Source: Siphonodentalium dalli (taxonomy: Eukaryota > Mollusca > Scaphopoda > Gadilida > Siphonodentaliidae). From it: a DNA stretch of 64,000 nucleotides. The notes under the pieces are model-generated. The model searched no databases. It saw nothing but the letters and a program-made list of their open reading frames with translations, and was not told the origin of the DNA. Positions 11,325 to 23,049 of this stretch are shown here, piece by piece; position 1 is the first letter of the stretch; each line of letters begins with the position of its first letter. The stretch is from contig CP136063.1 of assembly GCA_032622095.1 (NCBI GenBank), positions 214,973,982-215,037,981 of the forward strand, written 5' to 3'. Both the position numbers and the translations under genes were made by a program.

Positions 11325-14300
11325 CAATTGGTCCTGCTGATTCTATGATGCTGGTGAGGTCCCTGTTGATTTTCTATGATGCTGGTGGGGTCCCTGTTGA
11401 TTTGCTATGATGCTGGTGGGGTCCCTGTTGATGTTCTATGCTGGTGGGGTCCCTGTTGATTTTCTATGCTGGTGGGGTCCCTGTTGATTTGCTATGATGC
11501 TGGTGGGGTCCCTGTTGATTTGCTATGATGCTGGTGGGATCCCTACTGATTGTTTTATGATGCTGTTGGGGTCCCTGTTGATTTGATATGATGATGGTGG
11601 GTCCCTGCTGAATTGCTATGATGCTGGTGGGGTCCCTGTTGATTGGTATGATGCTGGTGGGGTCCCTGTTGATTTTCTATGATGCTGGTGGGCCCCTGTC
11701 GATTTTCTATGATGCTGGTGGGGTCCCTGCTGAATTGCTATGATGCTGGTGGGGTCCCTGCTGAATTGCTATGATGCCGGTGGGGTCCCTGTTGAATTGC
11801 TATGATGCTGGTGGGGTCCCTGTTGATTTTCTATGATGCTGGTGGGGTCCCTGTTGAATTGCTATGATGCTGGCGGGGTCCCTGTTGATTGGTATGATGC
11901 TGGGGGGATCCCTGCTGATTTTCTATGATGATGGTGGGGTCCCTGTTGATTTGCTATGATGCTGGTGGGATCCCTGTTGATTTGCTATGATGCTGGTGGG
12001 ATCCCTGCTGATTTTTTTATGATGCTGTTGGGGTCCCTGTTGATTTGATATGATGATGGTGGGGTCCCTGCTGAATTTCTATGATGCTGGTGGGGTCCCT
12101 GTTGATTTTCTATTATGGTGGTGGGATCCCTGCTGAATTGCTATGATGCTGGTGGGGTCCCTGTTGAATTGCTATGATGCTGGTGGGGTCCCTGTTGATT
12201 GGTATGATGCTGGTGGGGTCCCTGTTGAATTGCTATGATGCTGGTGGGGTCCCTGTTGATTGCTATGATGCTGGTGGGGTCCCTGTTGAATTGCTATGAT
12301 GATGGTGGTGTCCCTATTGATTGCCATGATGCTGGTGGGATCCATGCTGATTTTCTATGATGATGGTGGGGTCCCTGTTGAATTTCTATGATGCTGGTGG
12401 GGTCCCTGTTGAATTGCTATGATGCTGGTGGGATCCCTGTTGATTTTCTATGATGCTGGTGGGGTCTCTGTTGATTTGATATGATGCTGGTGGGGTCCCT
12501 GCTGAATTGCTATGATGCTGGTGGGGTCCCTGTTGATTTTCTATGATGCTGGTGGGGTCCCTGCTGAATTGCTATGATGCTGGTGGGATCCCTGCTGAAT
12601 TGCTATGATGCTGGTGGGGTCCCTGTTGATTTGCTATGATGCTGGTGGGGTCCCTGCTGAATTGCTATGATGATGGTGGGGTCCCTGTTGAATTGCTATG
12701 ATGCTGGTGGGTTCCCTGTTGATTTGATATGATGCTGGTGGGGTCCCTGTTGATTTTCTATGATGATGGTGGGGTCCCTGCTGAATTGCTATGATGCTGG
12801 TGTGGCCCCTGCTGAATTGCTATGATGCTGGTTGGGTCCCTATTGATTGGTATGATGCTGGTGGGGTCCCCGTCGATTGGTATGATGATGGTGGGGTCCC
12901 TGCTGAATTGCTATGATGCTGGTGGGGTCCATATTGATTTGCTATGATGCTGGTGGGGTCCCTGTTGATTGCTATGATGATGGTGGGGTCCCTGTTGATT
13001 TGCTATGATGATGGTGGGGTCCCTGTTGAATTGCTATGATGCTGGTGGGGCCCTATTGAATTTCTATGATGTTGGTGGGTCCCTGCTGAATTGCTATGCT
13101 GGTGGTGTCCCTGTTGAATTGCTATGATGCTGGTGGGGTCCCTGCTGAATTGTTATGATGCTGTTGGGGTCCCTGTTGATTTGCTATGATGCTGGTGGGG
13201 TCCCTGCTGATTTTCTATGATGCTGGTGGGGTCCCTATTGATTGCTATGATGTTGGTGGGGTCCCTGTTGATTTTCTATGATGATGGTGGGGTCCCTGTT
13301 GAATTTATATGATGCTGGTGGGGTCCCTGTTGATTGATATGATGCTGGCGGGGTTCCTGTTGATTTTCTATGATGCTGGTGGGGTCCCTGTTGAATTGCT
13401 ATGATGCTGGTGGGGTCCATGTTGATTGGTATGATGCTGGTGGGGTTCCTGTTGATTTTCTATGATGCTGGTGGGGTCCCTGTTGAATTGATATGATGGT
13501 GGGGTCCCTGTTGATTTGATATGATGCTGGTGGGGTCCCTGTTGATTGCTATGATGCTGGTGAGGTCCCTGTTGATTTTCTATGATGCTGGTGGGGTCCC
13601 TGTTGAATTGCTATGATGATGGTGGGGTCCCTGCTGAATTGCTATGATGCTGGTGGGGTCCCTGTTGAATTGCTATGATGCTGGTGGGGTCCCTGTTGAT
13701 GTTCTATGATGCTGGTGGGGTTCCTGTTGATTTTCTATGATGCTGGTGGGGTCCCTATTGATTGATATGATGCTGGTGGGGTCCCTGTTGATTTTCTATG
13801 ATGATGGTGGGGTCCCTTTTTAATTGCTATGATGCTGGTGGGGTCCCTGTTGAATTGCTATGATGATGGTGGGGTCCCTGTTGATTTTCTATGATGCTGG
13901 TGGGGTCCCTGTTGATTTTCTATGATGATGGTGGGGTCCCTGTTGATTTGTTATGATGGTGGGGTCCCTGTTGATTTGTTATGATGGTGGGGTCCCTATT
14001 GATAGGTATGATGCTGGTGCAGGGACCAGCCGAGAGGGCGACGTGGGCGACTTCTTCGCCCTAGCGCCGTCCGCTTCGCCTTATTTTTGCAGTCGGGCGA
14101 AGTTCAAGTCGCCCTGAAAATTCCAAAGTTCACTGACGAAAATCGGCAAAATGCCCCAAATAATTTATGATAATTTACAACTGTCAACTGTGATTGCACA
14201 CAATACTCCACTATCAGGGTGTATCAGGGTGTTATAAAACAATTAACACCTGTATTGCTCCAATCTGGAAGCATGTTGACAACGGAGTCTGATTACTGGC

Positions 14301-15050
14301 AGCTGTGAAAACATCGTCGGGCCTCAAGTGTTAATTTGGTTGTTGTTATTTTTAGATTACCGTGATTGCCACACCTTGCAATGAAGATTACAACTCACAC
14401 CTCTCACAATGTGGCAATTCATCACTCCCTCTATGGAGTTTGGTTAAAGAAATTTTAAAACAAATTCATTTGTGAAGCATATTAAAATTTCAAACGGGAT
14501 TACTTACAGAGCGCAGTAAAAGTGTTCATGATTCGTTTCGTTTCGGTTTGATAAATATTGTTGGCATTTTTAAAAACCCGAAAAATATGAAATAAAATCC
14601 TGTCATTCTCCCACAATTACGATATAAAATGCTGCTATCCTCTCACAATTATGTTTGGGTATTATTAATAGTTATTAGGGTCATGAAGTGAACATAATGA
14701 CTACATATTTCAACCATTGTTTCATAAGTTTAATTGACATATTTCATCTCTCCTATTTTCGTTCTATAGCGACTCCTGTCGTAGTACTGATCAATTTAAA
14801 TTTTGTAGACTCACTTCGCCCTATAGAACGGCCACTTCGCCTTATTTTTATAGTAGGGCGAAGTCATTTCGCCCTGAAAATCTGGTCTAGGCTGGTCCCT
14901 GTGCTGGTGGTGTCCCTATTGATTGCTATGATGCTGGTGGGGTCCCTGTTGATTTGCTATGATGCTGGTGGGGTCCCTGCTGAATTGCTATGATGCTGGT
15001 GGGGTCCCTGTTGATTGGTGGGGTGCCTGTTGAATTGCTATAATGCTGGT
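11325..15050. repeat. 31-bp minisatellite, about 85-90 units, split by a hAT element
   Basis: Near-uniform head-to-tail units built from CTATGATGCTGGTGGGGTCC and CTGTTGATTTT. They run from 11325 to 14019 and continue from 14902 to about 15045 after a transposon. Variants alternate GATGCTGG/GATGATGG, CTGTTGA/CTGCTGA and TTTT/ATTG. The unit length is not a multiple of three, so long ORFs do not form. The 61-residue reverse ORF here is only repeat translation. The array is purer than the one at 1750-2765, which suggests it is younger or homogenised. Confidence 0.95.
14020..14901. mobile_element. G-family hAT-type element inside the minisatellite
   Basis: The ends are CAGGGACCAGCC and GGCTGGTCCCTG. 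TGCTGGTG flanks it exactly on both sides (14012-14019 and 14902-14909), an 8-bp duplication as expected for hAT. Removing the insert and one copy restores a normal repeat unit. Near both ends GGGCGAAGT-type words face each other. No transposase is visible. Confidence 0.9.
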
Positions 15051-15088
15051 AGGCCAAAGCAAGTACCTTTATATTATTTAATTTGATT

Positions 15089-15370
15089 ACAGGAGCTGCG
15101 CTGGTGCAGCATTAAACATTTTGCAAAAACCCTGTCCCAATGCATTCTCTTATATGCGAGGGCAAAAAATTGAGGTAAAACTCCAGAGTCGAGCTTAGGG
15201 AGTCTCACATATATAAGAGAATACATTGGCCTAACAATATTTTATACATTGACCTTGTAAGCCAGTGCATTCTCTTATATATGCGAGGCTCCCTATGGAA
15301 AATTCGCAAATATAAGAGAATGCATTGGCACAGGATCTTTAATGCTGCACCAGGGCAGCTCCAGTCATCA
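15089..15370. mobile_element. C-family MITE, degraded copy
   Basis: Has GGAGCTGCGCTGGTGCAGCATTA, two hairpin modules (one disrupted by about 30 unrelated bases near 15160-15200) and ends near GCAGCTCCAGTCATCA. The termini have lost the TTAA context. Confidence 0.6.
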
Positions 15371-15404
15371 GAATGCATTGATCTAACAATATTTACCTTC
15401 TTTA

Positions 15405-15624
15405 CCCTTCAGTGACTGGAGCTTCCTGAAAATTTGTGAAAACCCTGTGCCAATGCATTCTCTTGTATATGCATATATATATAAGAGAATGCATTGGCCT
15501 AACAATATTTACTTTGACCTTGTTAGCCAGTATATTCTCGTATATATGTGAGACTCTCATATATAAGAGAATGCACTGGCACAGGATCTAATGCTGTACC
15601 AGCGCAACTCCTGTCATGAAAGGG
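15405..15624. mobile_element. C-family MITE
   Basis: TTTA at 15401-15404 and TTAA at 15625-15628 flank it. The ends are CCCTTCAGTGACTGGAGC and its partner CTCCTGTCATGAAAGGG. The centres of both hairpins are shortened in this copy. Confidence 0.75.
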
Positions 15625-15628
15625 TTAA

Positions 15629-16443
15629 GGATCAGAGGAATTACTCAGGCACTATTCTACACAGTGTGTGCCTTTTCGCTGGTGAACAAAGATATTCAAC
15701 AAAATATATCATATATAAATTATCATCATCAAAACAGCCATGTGATCCAAAGTCAAATTTGATCATGAAAAAATGTGTAGTATCTGATTCTTGATAATCA
15801 ATGTATCACCTTCATCAATGATGATTAGTTGATTACCATAGACATATCTTACTACGTATTTCCTGAATAAAGCCTACAATAGCATTTACAGAGAGCCCTG
15901 GGTTCAAACCTCAAACGGATTCAACAAGAAGCCATATCTATTTGATGCCAAATGAAAAGGTTTATTCTAAAACCACAAACACTTGAAGTAAAATGCTTCC
16001 TTTGTGGTTAGGGAATCATTCGGTCTGACTTATTGAGCACGCCGAACAAAATCACTTCCTCCATTCAACGAATACGGCTTCAGAGAGCAAGAATGTGTGA
16101 TTTCATCTCTTAATGCTGATTCAAATTGAAATCATCCGTCAGTTGCGTAACAGCGCGAACAGGAAACCAAACATGTTTGAAGTCGATATTTAAAGTGACG
16201 GCGTTCATTGATTCTAACAGTAGAATGCGCGTCTTCAATAAAATAATTACAAGCTGTGCATTTAAACTGTTTCGTACTGCAGTTTAACAGGCAATTAAAA
16301 ACAAATTTCTCTCACTTTTTTCATTTGAAGCCAGAATGAATATCTTTCATTGAGTCAGGTTCTCAGACAGGGTAATAAGGTATCTATCTGTCCGTTATTG
16401 AAAGTCAGGTGTAGTGTTTTCAGAGAGAAGATGTGAACATAAT
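15629..16443. other. No gene recognised
   Basis: Unique AT-rich sequence with no repeat I can assign. The ORF 15591-15794 overlaps the end of a C element and has no domain. Confidence 0.3.
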
Positions 16444-16598
16444 CGAGCCCGCAAATAGTGACAGGGACTAGCCTAGAAGGTGACTTAGGAGACATCTTCT
16501 CCCTATAATTTGCCACTTCTCCCTATTTTTGTCTCAGGCAGAAGTGACTTCTCTCTCATATACCAGTATGCCTATATCCAAACAGCATATTTGAAGTA

Positions 16599-17056
16599 CA
16601 ATAATGCCCTAAGTAATCGACTCCTTAATTCTGCTGTGTTTAACCCTTTACCCAACAAACCGGCCAAAACCGGCCAAATAAAGCTTCAACAGCCTAAAAT
16701 ATCTTCGGTCTGTCTCAATAGAACCATACAAATATGGATATCATTGGAACCGGTTCCTTGACCACATTGTGATAGTTACAGTTATGCCCTGTGCCAATGC
16801 ATTCTCTTATATATGCGGGTCGACCATAGGTCGCCTCGCATATATAAGAGAATGCATTGGCCTAAAAAATAAAATTCTTACATTCTTTAACAATTTTATA
16901 ATTTTTAATGTGTTAAGCCAATGCATTCTCTTATATATGCGAGGCGACCTATGGTCGACTCGCATATATAAGAGAATGCATTGGCACAGGGCCCTTCTGT
17001 TGGGTAAAGGGTTAATTCTGCTGTGTTTAAGGAGTCGATTACTTAGGGCATTACTG
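16599..17056. mobile_element. D-family element inside G
   Basis: TA lies at 16597-16598 and 17057-17058, with ends CAATAATGCCCTAAGTAATC and the inverse ending TTAGGGCATTACTG. It is a short D form whose centre is replaced by a B element. Confidence 0.85.
16644..17011. mobile_element. B-family MITE inside D, with a 19-bp direct repeat on both sides
   Basis: The ends are CCCTTTACCCAACAA and TGTTGGGTAAAGGG, with two shared hairpins inside. It is flanked by TTAATTCTGCTGTGTTTAA at 16625-16643 and 17012-17030. A normal piggyBac-type insertion would duplicate only TTAA. The 19-mer has TTAA at both ends, so the structure may come from recombination between two alternative insertions. Confidence 0.85.
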
Positions 17057-17749
17057 TATATTCTATAATGGTTTTATAATTGGGCTATTGTGATGCATAA
17101 TAATAATAAATCATTGAAGGGTGCTGTTAGGGTGTACATTGGACTCCAGCCATTGTTACTTCTCCCTGTTAACAGTCCACTTCTCCATAATAACCCAACA
17201 GGGAGAAGTGACTTTTAAACCTGTAGGCTGGCCCCTGAATAGTGTGTCTATCATTTGCAGAATGAGGTCCATAGAGGGTGAATTTAGTAATGACACAACA
17301 GGCTAGCATCACTAAAGTCACCCTCTGGGGACCTTATTCTGTTTAGGTCTCATCTTCTGGGAAGTATTTATAGTCTCAAATTAACATTGTATTTAGTTAT
17401 TTTTTTCCTTCTGGGAAGTTTCTATATCCCCTAATTAGCAGAAGATTAAATGCAGCATAATCGAGGTGACTAATGGCTGATTATTACCAACTTCAACTGG
17501 GGAACTTCAATCTGATCCTAGGTATCCCATAGCAGTTGAGGCTTAAGCAGAATGAGGTCCCAAGAGGGTGAATTTAGTGATGCTTAATGACAGACACTAT
17601 TTGAGAATTGGTTATTGTTATTGGTTATTTTATTTAACACATCAAATTTCTAACAGATGCTTCTATTTAACAGGGTCCCCATTATATTGTGTGGTTGATT
17701 TTTCTATGACATAGAAAATTGGAATAGGAAATTGAAAGTGCAATCTGGT

Positions 17750-19330
17750 TTCCCTGCACAATTTATCTAATTTATGGGTAATTTCAATTAGTAAATTTCT
17801 CCAAAAATTCAGTGGTTTTCTTCAAAATTTGTAAAATTTCTTCAAAATTTGTAAAATTTCTTCAAAATTTGTAAATTTTCTTTAAAATATTTGTAACAAT
17901 TTAATCTGAAATATGACAAGACATTTCTACAAACGCACATCAACATATCACTTCTCTCTTTATTATCTTTGAAACAAATCACCAAGTATATCTGGTGCCA
18001 CTCAAACATAGGCCATGGCATGCACTTGCATAAGAGATACATCATGCCTGTAATCACTAGATTTATTGGGCTTCGTGTTTCATTTAGTTTCGGGTAAAAT
18101 ATTACATAGATATCATCACAACAAATATAAAATATGCTCATAATAGCTTCATAGTTGAGATAGGAGCTGAGCGCTGCATGCTGTTAAATGGTCATCAGTG
18201 TTCACAATCACCAAGCACTAATGCAGTAATAAAGTACGTGAAATAAAAAGGTTTTAAAGCTGCGAATCAGGAAAGGAATCATATAATGCAACCATGTTTC
18301 CCAGCACATTTTATACAGTTTCAGGGTAATTTTGAAATATTAGAATTTTTCATTTCTCTTCCACAATATAAAGGGATTTAAAAATTTTAATTAAAAGAAT
18401 TATTATTTATATTGGAATATGATGAATAAGGCATTTCTTTAAACTAACATCATCAACATATCACTTTCTATCACATATCACTATATTATCTGTGAAAGTA
18501 GATCTGGTGTAAGTCAAAGCGGGTGGCATGTACTTGCATAAGAGATACAACATGCCTCTAATCAATAGATTTATTGGGCTTCGTGTTTCATTTAGTTTCC
18601 GGTAAAATATTACATAGATATCATCACCACAAATATAAAATATGCTCATAACAGCTTCAAAGTTGAAATAGGTGCTGAGCGCTGGTGTTAAATGGTCAGC
18701 AGTGTTCACAATCACAGAGCACTAATGTAGTAATAAAGTACATACTGGCAGCGAAATAAAAAGGCTTTAAAGCTATGAATCAGGAAAGTAATTTTAAAAT
18801 ACAGCCAGGTTTCCCAGCACATTTTATGTAGTTTCAAGGTAATTTTGAAATTTTGAAATATTTTAGGGGGAATTTTAACTTTTTTCAATTTTGTTCAAAA
18901 GATTTAAAATTTTTAATTAAATTATTTTTTTTATTTATATTGGAATATGATGAATAAGGCAATTCTTTAAACTAACGTCATCAACATATCACTTTCCATC
19001 ACATAACACTGTATTATCTGTGAAATATGACAACCATACCAAGTATATCTGGTGTAAGTCAAACGCGGGTGGCATGTACTTGCATAAGAGATACAACATG
19101 CCTCTAATCAATAGATTTATTAGGCTTCGCGTTTCATTTAGTTTCGGGTAAAATATTACAGGGTGTTCTCCAGATATCATCACCACAAATATAAAACATG
19201 CTCATATTAGCTTCATAGTTGAGATAGGTGCTGATCGCTGGTGTTAAATCATCATCAGTCTATAGGCTGCCAAATAAGATGCATGTTCACAATCACTGAG
19301 CACAAATGTAGTAATAAAGCGGGCGCTGAA
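17750..19330. repeat. Three tandem ~510-540 bp units
   Basis: The markers TTCATTTAGTTTCGGGTAAA (near 18081, 18589, 19133), CATCAACATATCACTT (near 17939, 18448, 18980) and AGCACATTTTATNNAGTTTC recur in the same order. They give three diverged tandem units. A small 20-bp tandem TTCTTCAAAATTTGTAAAAT opens the first. The similar reverse ORFs in each unit are consequences of the duplication. Confidence 0.8.
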
Positions 19331-20465
19331 ATAGACAGCGACAAACATGTGTGAAATGGTTGTTCATCATAGTACAATGGGTACCAATATCACGAGAGCC
19401 CCCCCACTGGCTCAACAGAAAGGTGCATAGTGCATTTATAGGCTGTCATAATCCCTACAGTGATGGAAAACTCTGATTGATTCTCAATAAATGCGAATGT
19501 GGAGACCAATAAAAGGGCAAGGGGGGTGGGTAACCTAATTTGTATATTTTTGATAAATTCTTTTTTTTTATTGAATAACAAGGGAAGGGAGGGAATTATC
19601 TAATGCCTAATGTGCTATGCAACTAGGGCTCTGCGAATCGATTTGATGCGATTCAAAATTGCTCGTTTGAGTTGATTCCATTCGAAATCGGCAACCATGA
19701 TTCAGAGTTCGTCGAATCTTTGGTGACAGGTGCATTTTCATGGTTTCTACAGACTACAATGGTATTACCAGAAAAGAAAATTCACTATAGTAACGTAGTA
19801 AATGACTTAAACTCACGCAGTTGATTGTCTTGTATAATAAAACAATAACCATTTATTTAAACGAACATCCAGAAATGTAATCCAATGTATACTTTTACAA
19901 CTGAATGGAAGAACCCTAAGGGTTAAGTCTAATCAATATTTAATTTAAATTGATAAAACACACTACTTCAGGTTTAAACGAAGCTACAGCATTATTGACA
20001 GTATTATATTGATCTCTATGCTATTAATTGGGAACTAACTTCCTTAAAATACAAATGTTTTTCTGTTGACAGACCCCCGTGTGGTGTGTGAAATGAGTTC
20101 ATTCCCATAAAGTTTACCAAGGACCTTTTAAATTCATGTCCGCATCACGAAATCAATAAATTTTAATGCCATGACATCAATATTTAAAGAATTCAGTGAA
20201 ATAATTTCGACTGATGATTGAAATTATTGAATTATGTACCCTGGGAGACTAATTATCTAGGTTAGATTATTTTGTTTAGAGGGAGGCTTCACTATAGAAA
20301 TGTGTGAGTATCTTCTCAATGATCGGAAGTAATCTCGCACAAATCAACACAATTCAAGTGTAACTGAACTCTTTAAATATTGATTTTTTTTGTGTTTGAT
20401 GAATTTAAATTTGCTTATCCCAGATACTATTCTATATGCGTCAAAATTTATTTGCTCTTCTAGAA
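19331..20465. other. No gene recognised
   Basis: Mostly unique sequence. A weak F-like piece lies near 19865-19925 (TCCAATGTATACTTTTA). Nothing else is assignable. Confidence 0.3.
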
Positions 20466-20469
20466 TTAA

Positions 20470-20673
20470 CCCTTTCAGTGCCAAGTTCGATTTTTGTATC
20501 AACCCATATTTCCTTGATCATTTTTCAAATTTATTGATTATAATAATGTGATACATTGATGGAAAGAGCTCTAAAGAGCTGATGATTGAAATCACATTAT
20601 TATAATCAATAAATTTGAAAAATGATCAAGGAAATATGGGTTGATACAAAAATCGGACTTGGCACTGAAAGGG
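20470..20673. mobile_element. A-related TTAA foldback
   Basis: TTAA lies at 20466-20469 and 20674-20677, with A-type ends CCCTTTCAGTGCCAAGTTCG. The standard A hairpin is absent. Instead the whole element is one inverted repeat with arms of about 90 bp meeting at GAGCTCTAAAGAGCT. It is probably an A derivative made by arm copying. Confidence 0.85.
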
Positions 20674-20835
20674 TTAAATCTGAATCAGCTTGGCCTATAA
20701 TGACACATATTGTGAGATATTTTCCCCTGGATCTTCCTCCCTCTTAACCCTTTAGATACTAAATGGATTCTCCCTTTCACTTATAAAAGTATACATTGGA
20801 ATGTTCCATTATTCATTTGGAGGGATGTTCAGTTT

Positions 20836-22260
20836 CAAGGGCGTAGTTTTAGGTACGGCTGGACGGTTTTGGCCGTACCAATATTTCACCAAAAAATAAT
20901 AGGCCCAATATTACCAGCCACGTTCTCCAATCACTTGATAAATGACGCACAACGTGTTACAATGTGATTCAGTCAAACATTTAACCATCTATATATAGGT
21001 AACCCAGGTTATTTACGTAGTATTATGCCTCGAGTTCATTGGGTATATACGTCAATCGATTACATTCCGACGTCGAACAATGCATGCACGAGTTATGTAC
21101 TGCGCGATCAAAGGGGCATAACCGAATGTTTTTGTCGCGCGTTATTTGAAATGGTAATCGCTGAAAGCTACGATGCCCAGGGAGGGTTCAATGCTAGTTC
21201 GGCCATAGTTTTACTATAGTCTGACTATATATATCCCTGCACCAGGCTTCGTGACTTTCAGTTATCACCATCAAATGATCAATTATGTCAACTAAAAATT
21301 TGAAACAGAAGAAACTTTTGAATTATTTCAAATCAAATGTTACTGTTAGCACAGCTAATGAAAACACAGGACAAGATCAAGTTATGCCTGGTGTTGATTC
21401 TGTCGAACATGAACAAATGCTATCCGAAACGGCCAATACTGGCGATAAAGCTAAGAGTATGGCCACTGAGACTGAATCCATCAGACCCTTGTCTAGTGAA
21501 CATGAAAATACTACTAGTAGTAGGCCTATACCGCAACCCAAAGTCGTATTTATGAGGTTGGCATCGCCGAAATGGAAATTACCCTGGCAAATGGCAATAA
21601 CCAGCCAAGAAATGTGACTTTCCCAAAACGAACATTTGGCAAGACAGCTCCCGTGTTGAGGTCTTTTCAATCGGCTTGGTTTGATAAATGTTCGTGGATT
21701 CACTATAATGAAACATCTGATGCTGCGTATTGTGGAATTTGCATACAAGCCTACCGAGAGAAGAAACTATCGTCGCATAAAGTTGAGCCAACATTCATAA
21801 AACGAGGCTTCGTAAATTGGAAAGAAGCATGTCGGTCCCGCCAAGGTTTTAACGCCCACGAATTGTCAGATTGTCACAAAGAAGCGTATTATGCCAGGAA
21901 CATCTGATATAGGTGAATAATTGTCTGTTGCCCATTATGAGGAGAAGGCCTTGAACAGAAAATGTCTAATCGAAATAATGTCCTGCATAAAGTTTCTTTG
22001 TAAGCAGGGCTTGGCATTTCGTGGTCATGAAGATTCTAGGTCAAATTTTATGCAGCTTTGCCAACTCCGGGCAGAAGATGACCCACAATTTCTTGCATGG
22101 TTGAACAAAAAATACGACCACTTTGTTCATGTTTTCAAAATGATTGTCTCATCATTGTCATGCATATCATTGCGTTGACCAGTGTACTATCGCTTAAAAG
22201 TAAGTACTCTCATCATACACGCGAATTGACAAAGTGAATGGATGTCGGTTAAAAGCGCTC
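20836..22260 (+). mobile_element. Degraded autonomous hAT (ZMYM1-like) transposon
   Basis: The left end CAAGGGCGTAGTTTTAGG resembles the CAGGGGCGTAG ends of ZMYM1-like hAT elements. It is followed by a broken transposase gene (21285-22178). No matching right end CTACGCCCCTG is present, so the right part, including most of the catalytic domain, is deleted. The exact right boundary is uncertain. Confidence 0.6.
21285..22178 (+). pseudogene. hAT-family transposase, ZMYM1-like, N-terminal part, frameshifted
   Basis: Three overlapping reading segments (21285-21617, 21572-21907, 21921-22178) join through two frameshifts and one stop near 21918. Together they read like the N-terminal third of ZMYM1/TTF-type hAT transposases. 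A polar leader with QKKLLNYF near residue 8 is followed by FPKRTFGKTAPVLRSFQ and a TTF-type zinc finger: WFDKCSWIHYN, then AYCGIC, then FNAHELSDCHKEA. The next segment is the helical stretch SVAHYEEKALNRK, IKFLCKQGLAFRGHED and FMQLCQLRAEDDPQF. The DDE/RNase H-like core and C-terminal dimerisation region are missing, so it cannot be active. The family is recognised from sequence pattern; no search was run. It sits inside an F MITE. Confidence 0.85.
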
Positions 22261-22287
22261 TAGATTTACTCGTCAATGAGTATTTAG

Positions 22288-22548
22288 CCCTTCCGTGACT
22301 GGACCTTCCTGAAATTTTGCAAAACCAATGTGCCATTGCATTCTCTTATATATTCGAGTCTCCCATAGGGAACCTCGCATATATATGAGAATACATTGGC
22401 CTAACAATATTTACCTAGAACTTGTAAGCCAGTGCATTCTCTCATATATGCGAGGCTCGAGATCCCTATGGGAGACTCGCATATATAAGAGAATGCACTG
22501 GCACAGGGTCTTTAATGCTGCACCAACGCAGCTCCCATCATAAAAGGG
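22288..22548. mobile_element. C-family MITE
   Basis: Left flank TTAG (mutated TTAA) at 22284-22287 and TTAA at 22549-22552. The ends are CCCTTCCGTGACTGGACC and GCTCCCATCATAAAAGGG. It has two hairpins, the second with a duplicated GAGGCTCGAGATCCC centre. Confidence 0.8.
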
Positions 22549-22670
22549 TTAAATCATGACCATGTCAGTTTTGTTGGTGGAGAAATCTGCATAGAATGTT
22601 ATTTTACTATGAACCTTATGCTCTTGCATGTAGAAACCACTGTTCCCTGGTAAGAAACTGACAAACATGC

Positions 22671-22877
22671 CGAGATATGGCTTGTTGCCATTCAGTGATA
22701 GCTTTCCTATGATTGGCAACAAGCCATATTTCCGACTAAATCCTGAAAAGTTACCAGGATTTAGTCGGAAATATGGCTTATTGCCATTCATCGGAAAGCT
22801 CTCTTTTCCGAATAAATCCTGAAAAGTTACCCATAATTTTGCTGTGGTTGAGGAGTCGATTATTTAGGGCATTACTG
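22671..22877. mobile_element. D-family element, internally rearranged
   Basis: The right end is intact, with TA at 22878-22879. Arms are repeated and inverted more than twice: ATATGGCTTGTTGCCATTC, then GGCAACAAGCCATATTTCC, then the forward form again. This shows a secondary strand switch. The left terminus is missing. Confidence 0.65.
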
Positions 22878-23049
22878 TAACTGAAGTTACTCTCCCGTTG
22901 AGTATAACACCAATTCAAACTTATTGTGAATAGAATCTTCTCTGCTGCTCTCACCCGGCCGCTTATTCGATTTGAGATTCAATTCAAGTAAACCCCTGAT
23001 TTGCAGGGCCCTAATATAAGTTCAATATCTCTGTTTATAGAGACATAGA

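Larger units (their letters stand above)
16462..17237. mobile_element. G-family hAT-type element inside E
   Basis: The ends are CAGGGACTAGCC and GGCTGGCCCCTG. The flanks are AATAGTGA at 16454-16461 and AATAGTGT at 17238-17245, a 7/8 match to an 8-bp duplication. Inner words GAGAAGTGACTT appear on both sides. It is split by a D element. Confidence 0.85.
16444..17603. mobile_element. E-family element, outer shell of a four-level nest
   Basis: The left terminus CGAGCCCGCAAATAGTG is E-like. Immediately after AATAGTG it is interrupted by a G element. E resumes at 17238 with AATAGTGTGTCTATCATTTG, runs through both E halves (AGTATTTATAGTCTC, GATCCTAGGTATCCC, GAGGTCCCAAGAGGG) and ends near ACAGACACTATTTGAG. 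Confidence 0.75.
20748..22283. mobile_element. F-family element interrupted by a decayed hAT transposon
   Basis: Starts after TTAA at 20744-20747 with CCCTTTAGATACTAAATGG and runs to GGAGGGATGTTCAG, where hAT sequence begins. The F right-end words CTCGTCAATGAGTATTTAG appear at 22269-22287. The right terminus is shared with, or cut by, the following C element. Confidence 0.6.

Noticed and set aside
13235-13420. 61-residue repetitive reverse ORF
   Set aside because: Translation of the 31-bp minisatellite; the unit is not a multiple of three and the frame closes at unit variants.
11325-14019. CRISPR-like regular repeats
   Set aside because: Units are contiguous with no unique spacers, and the context is eukaryotic.
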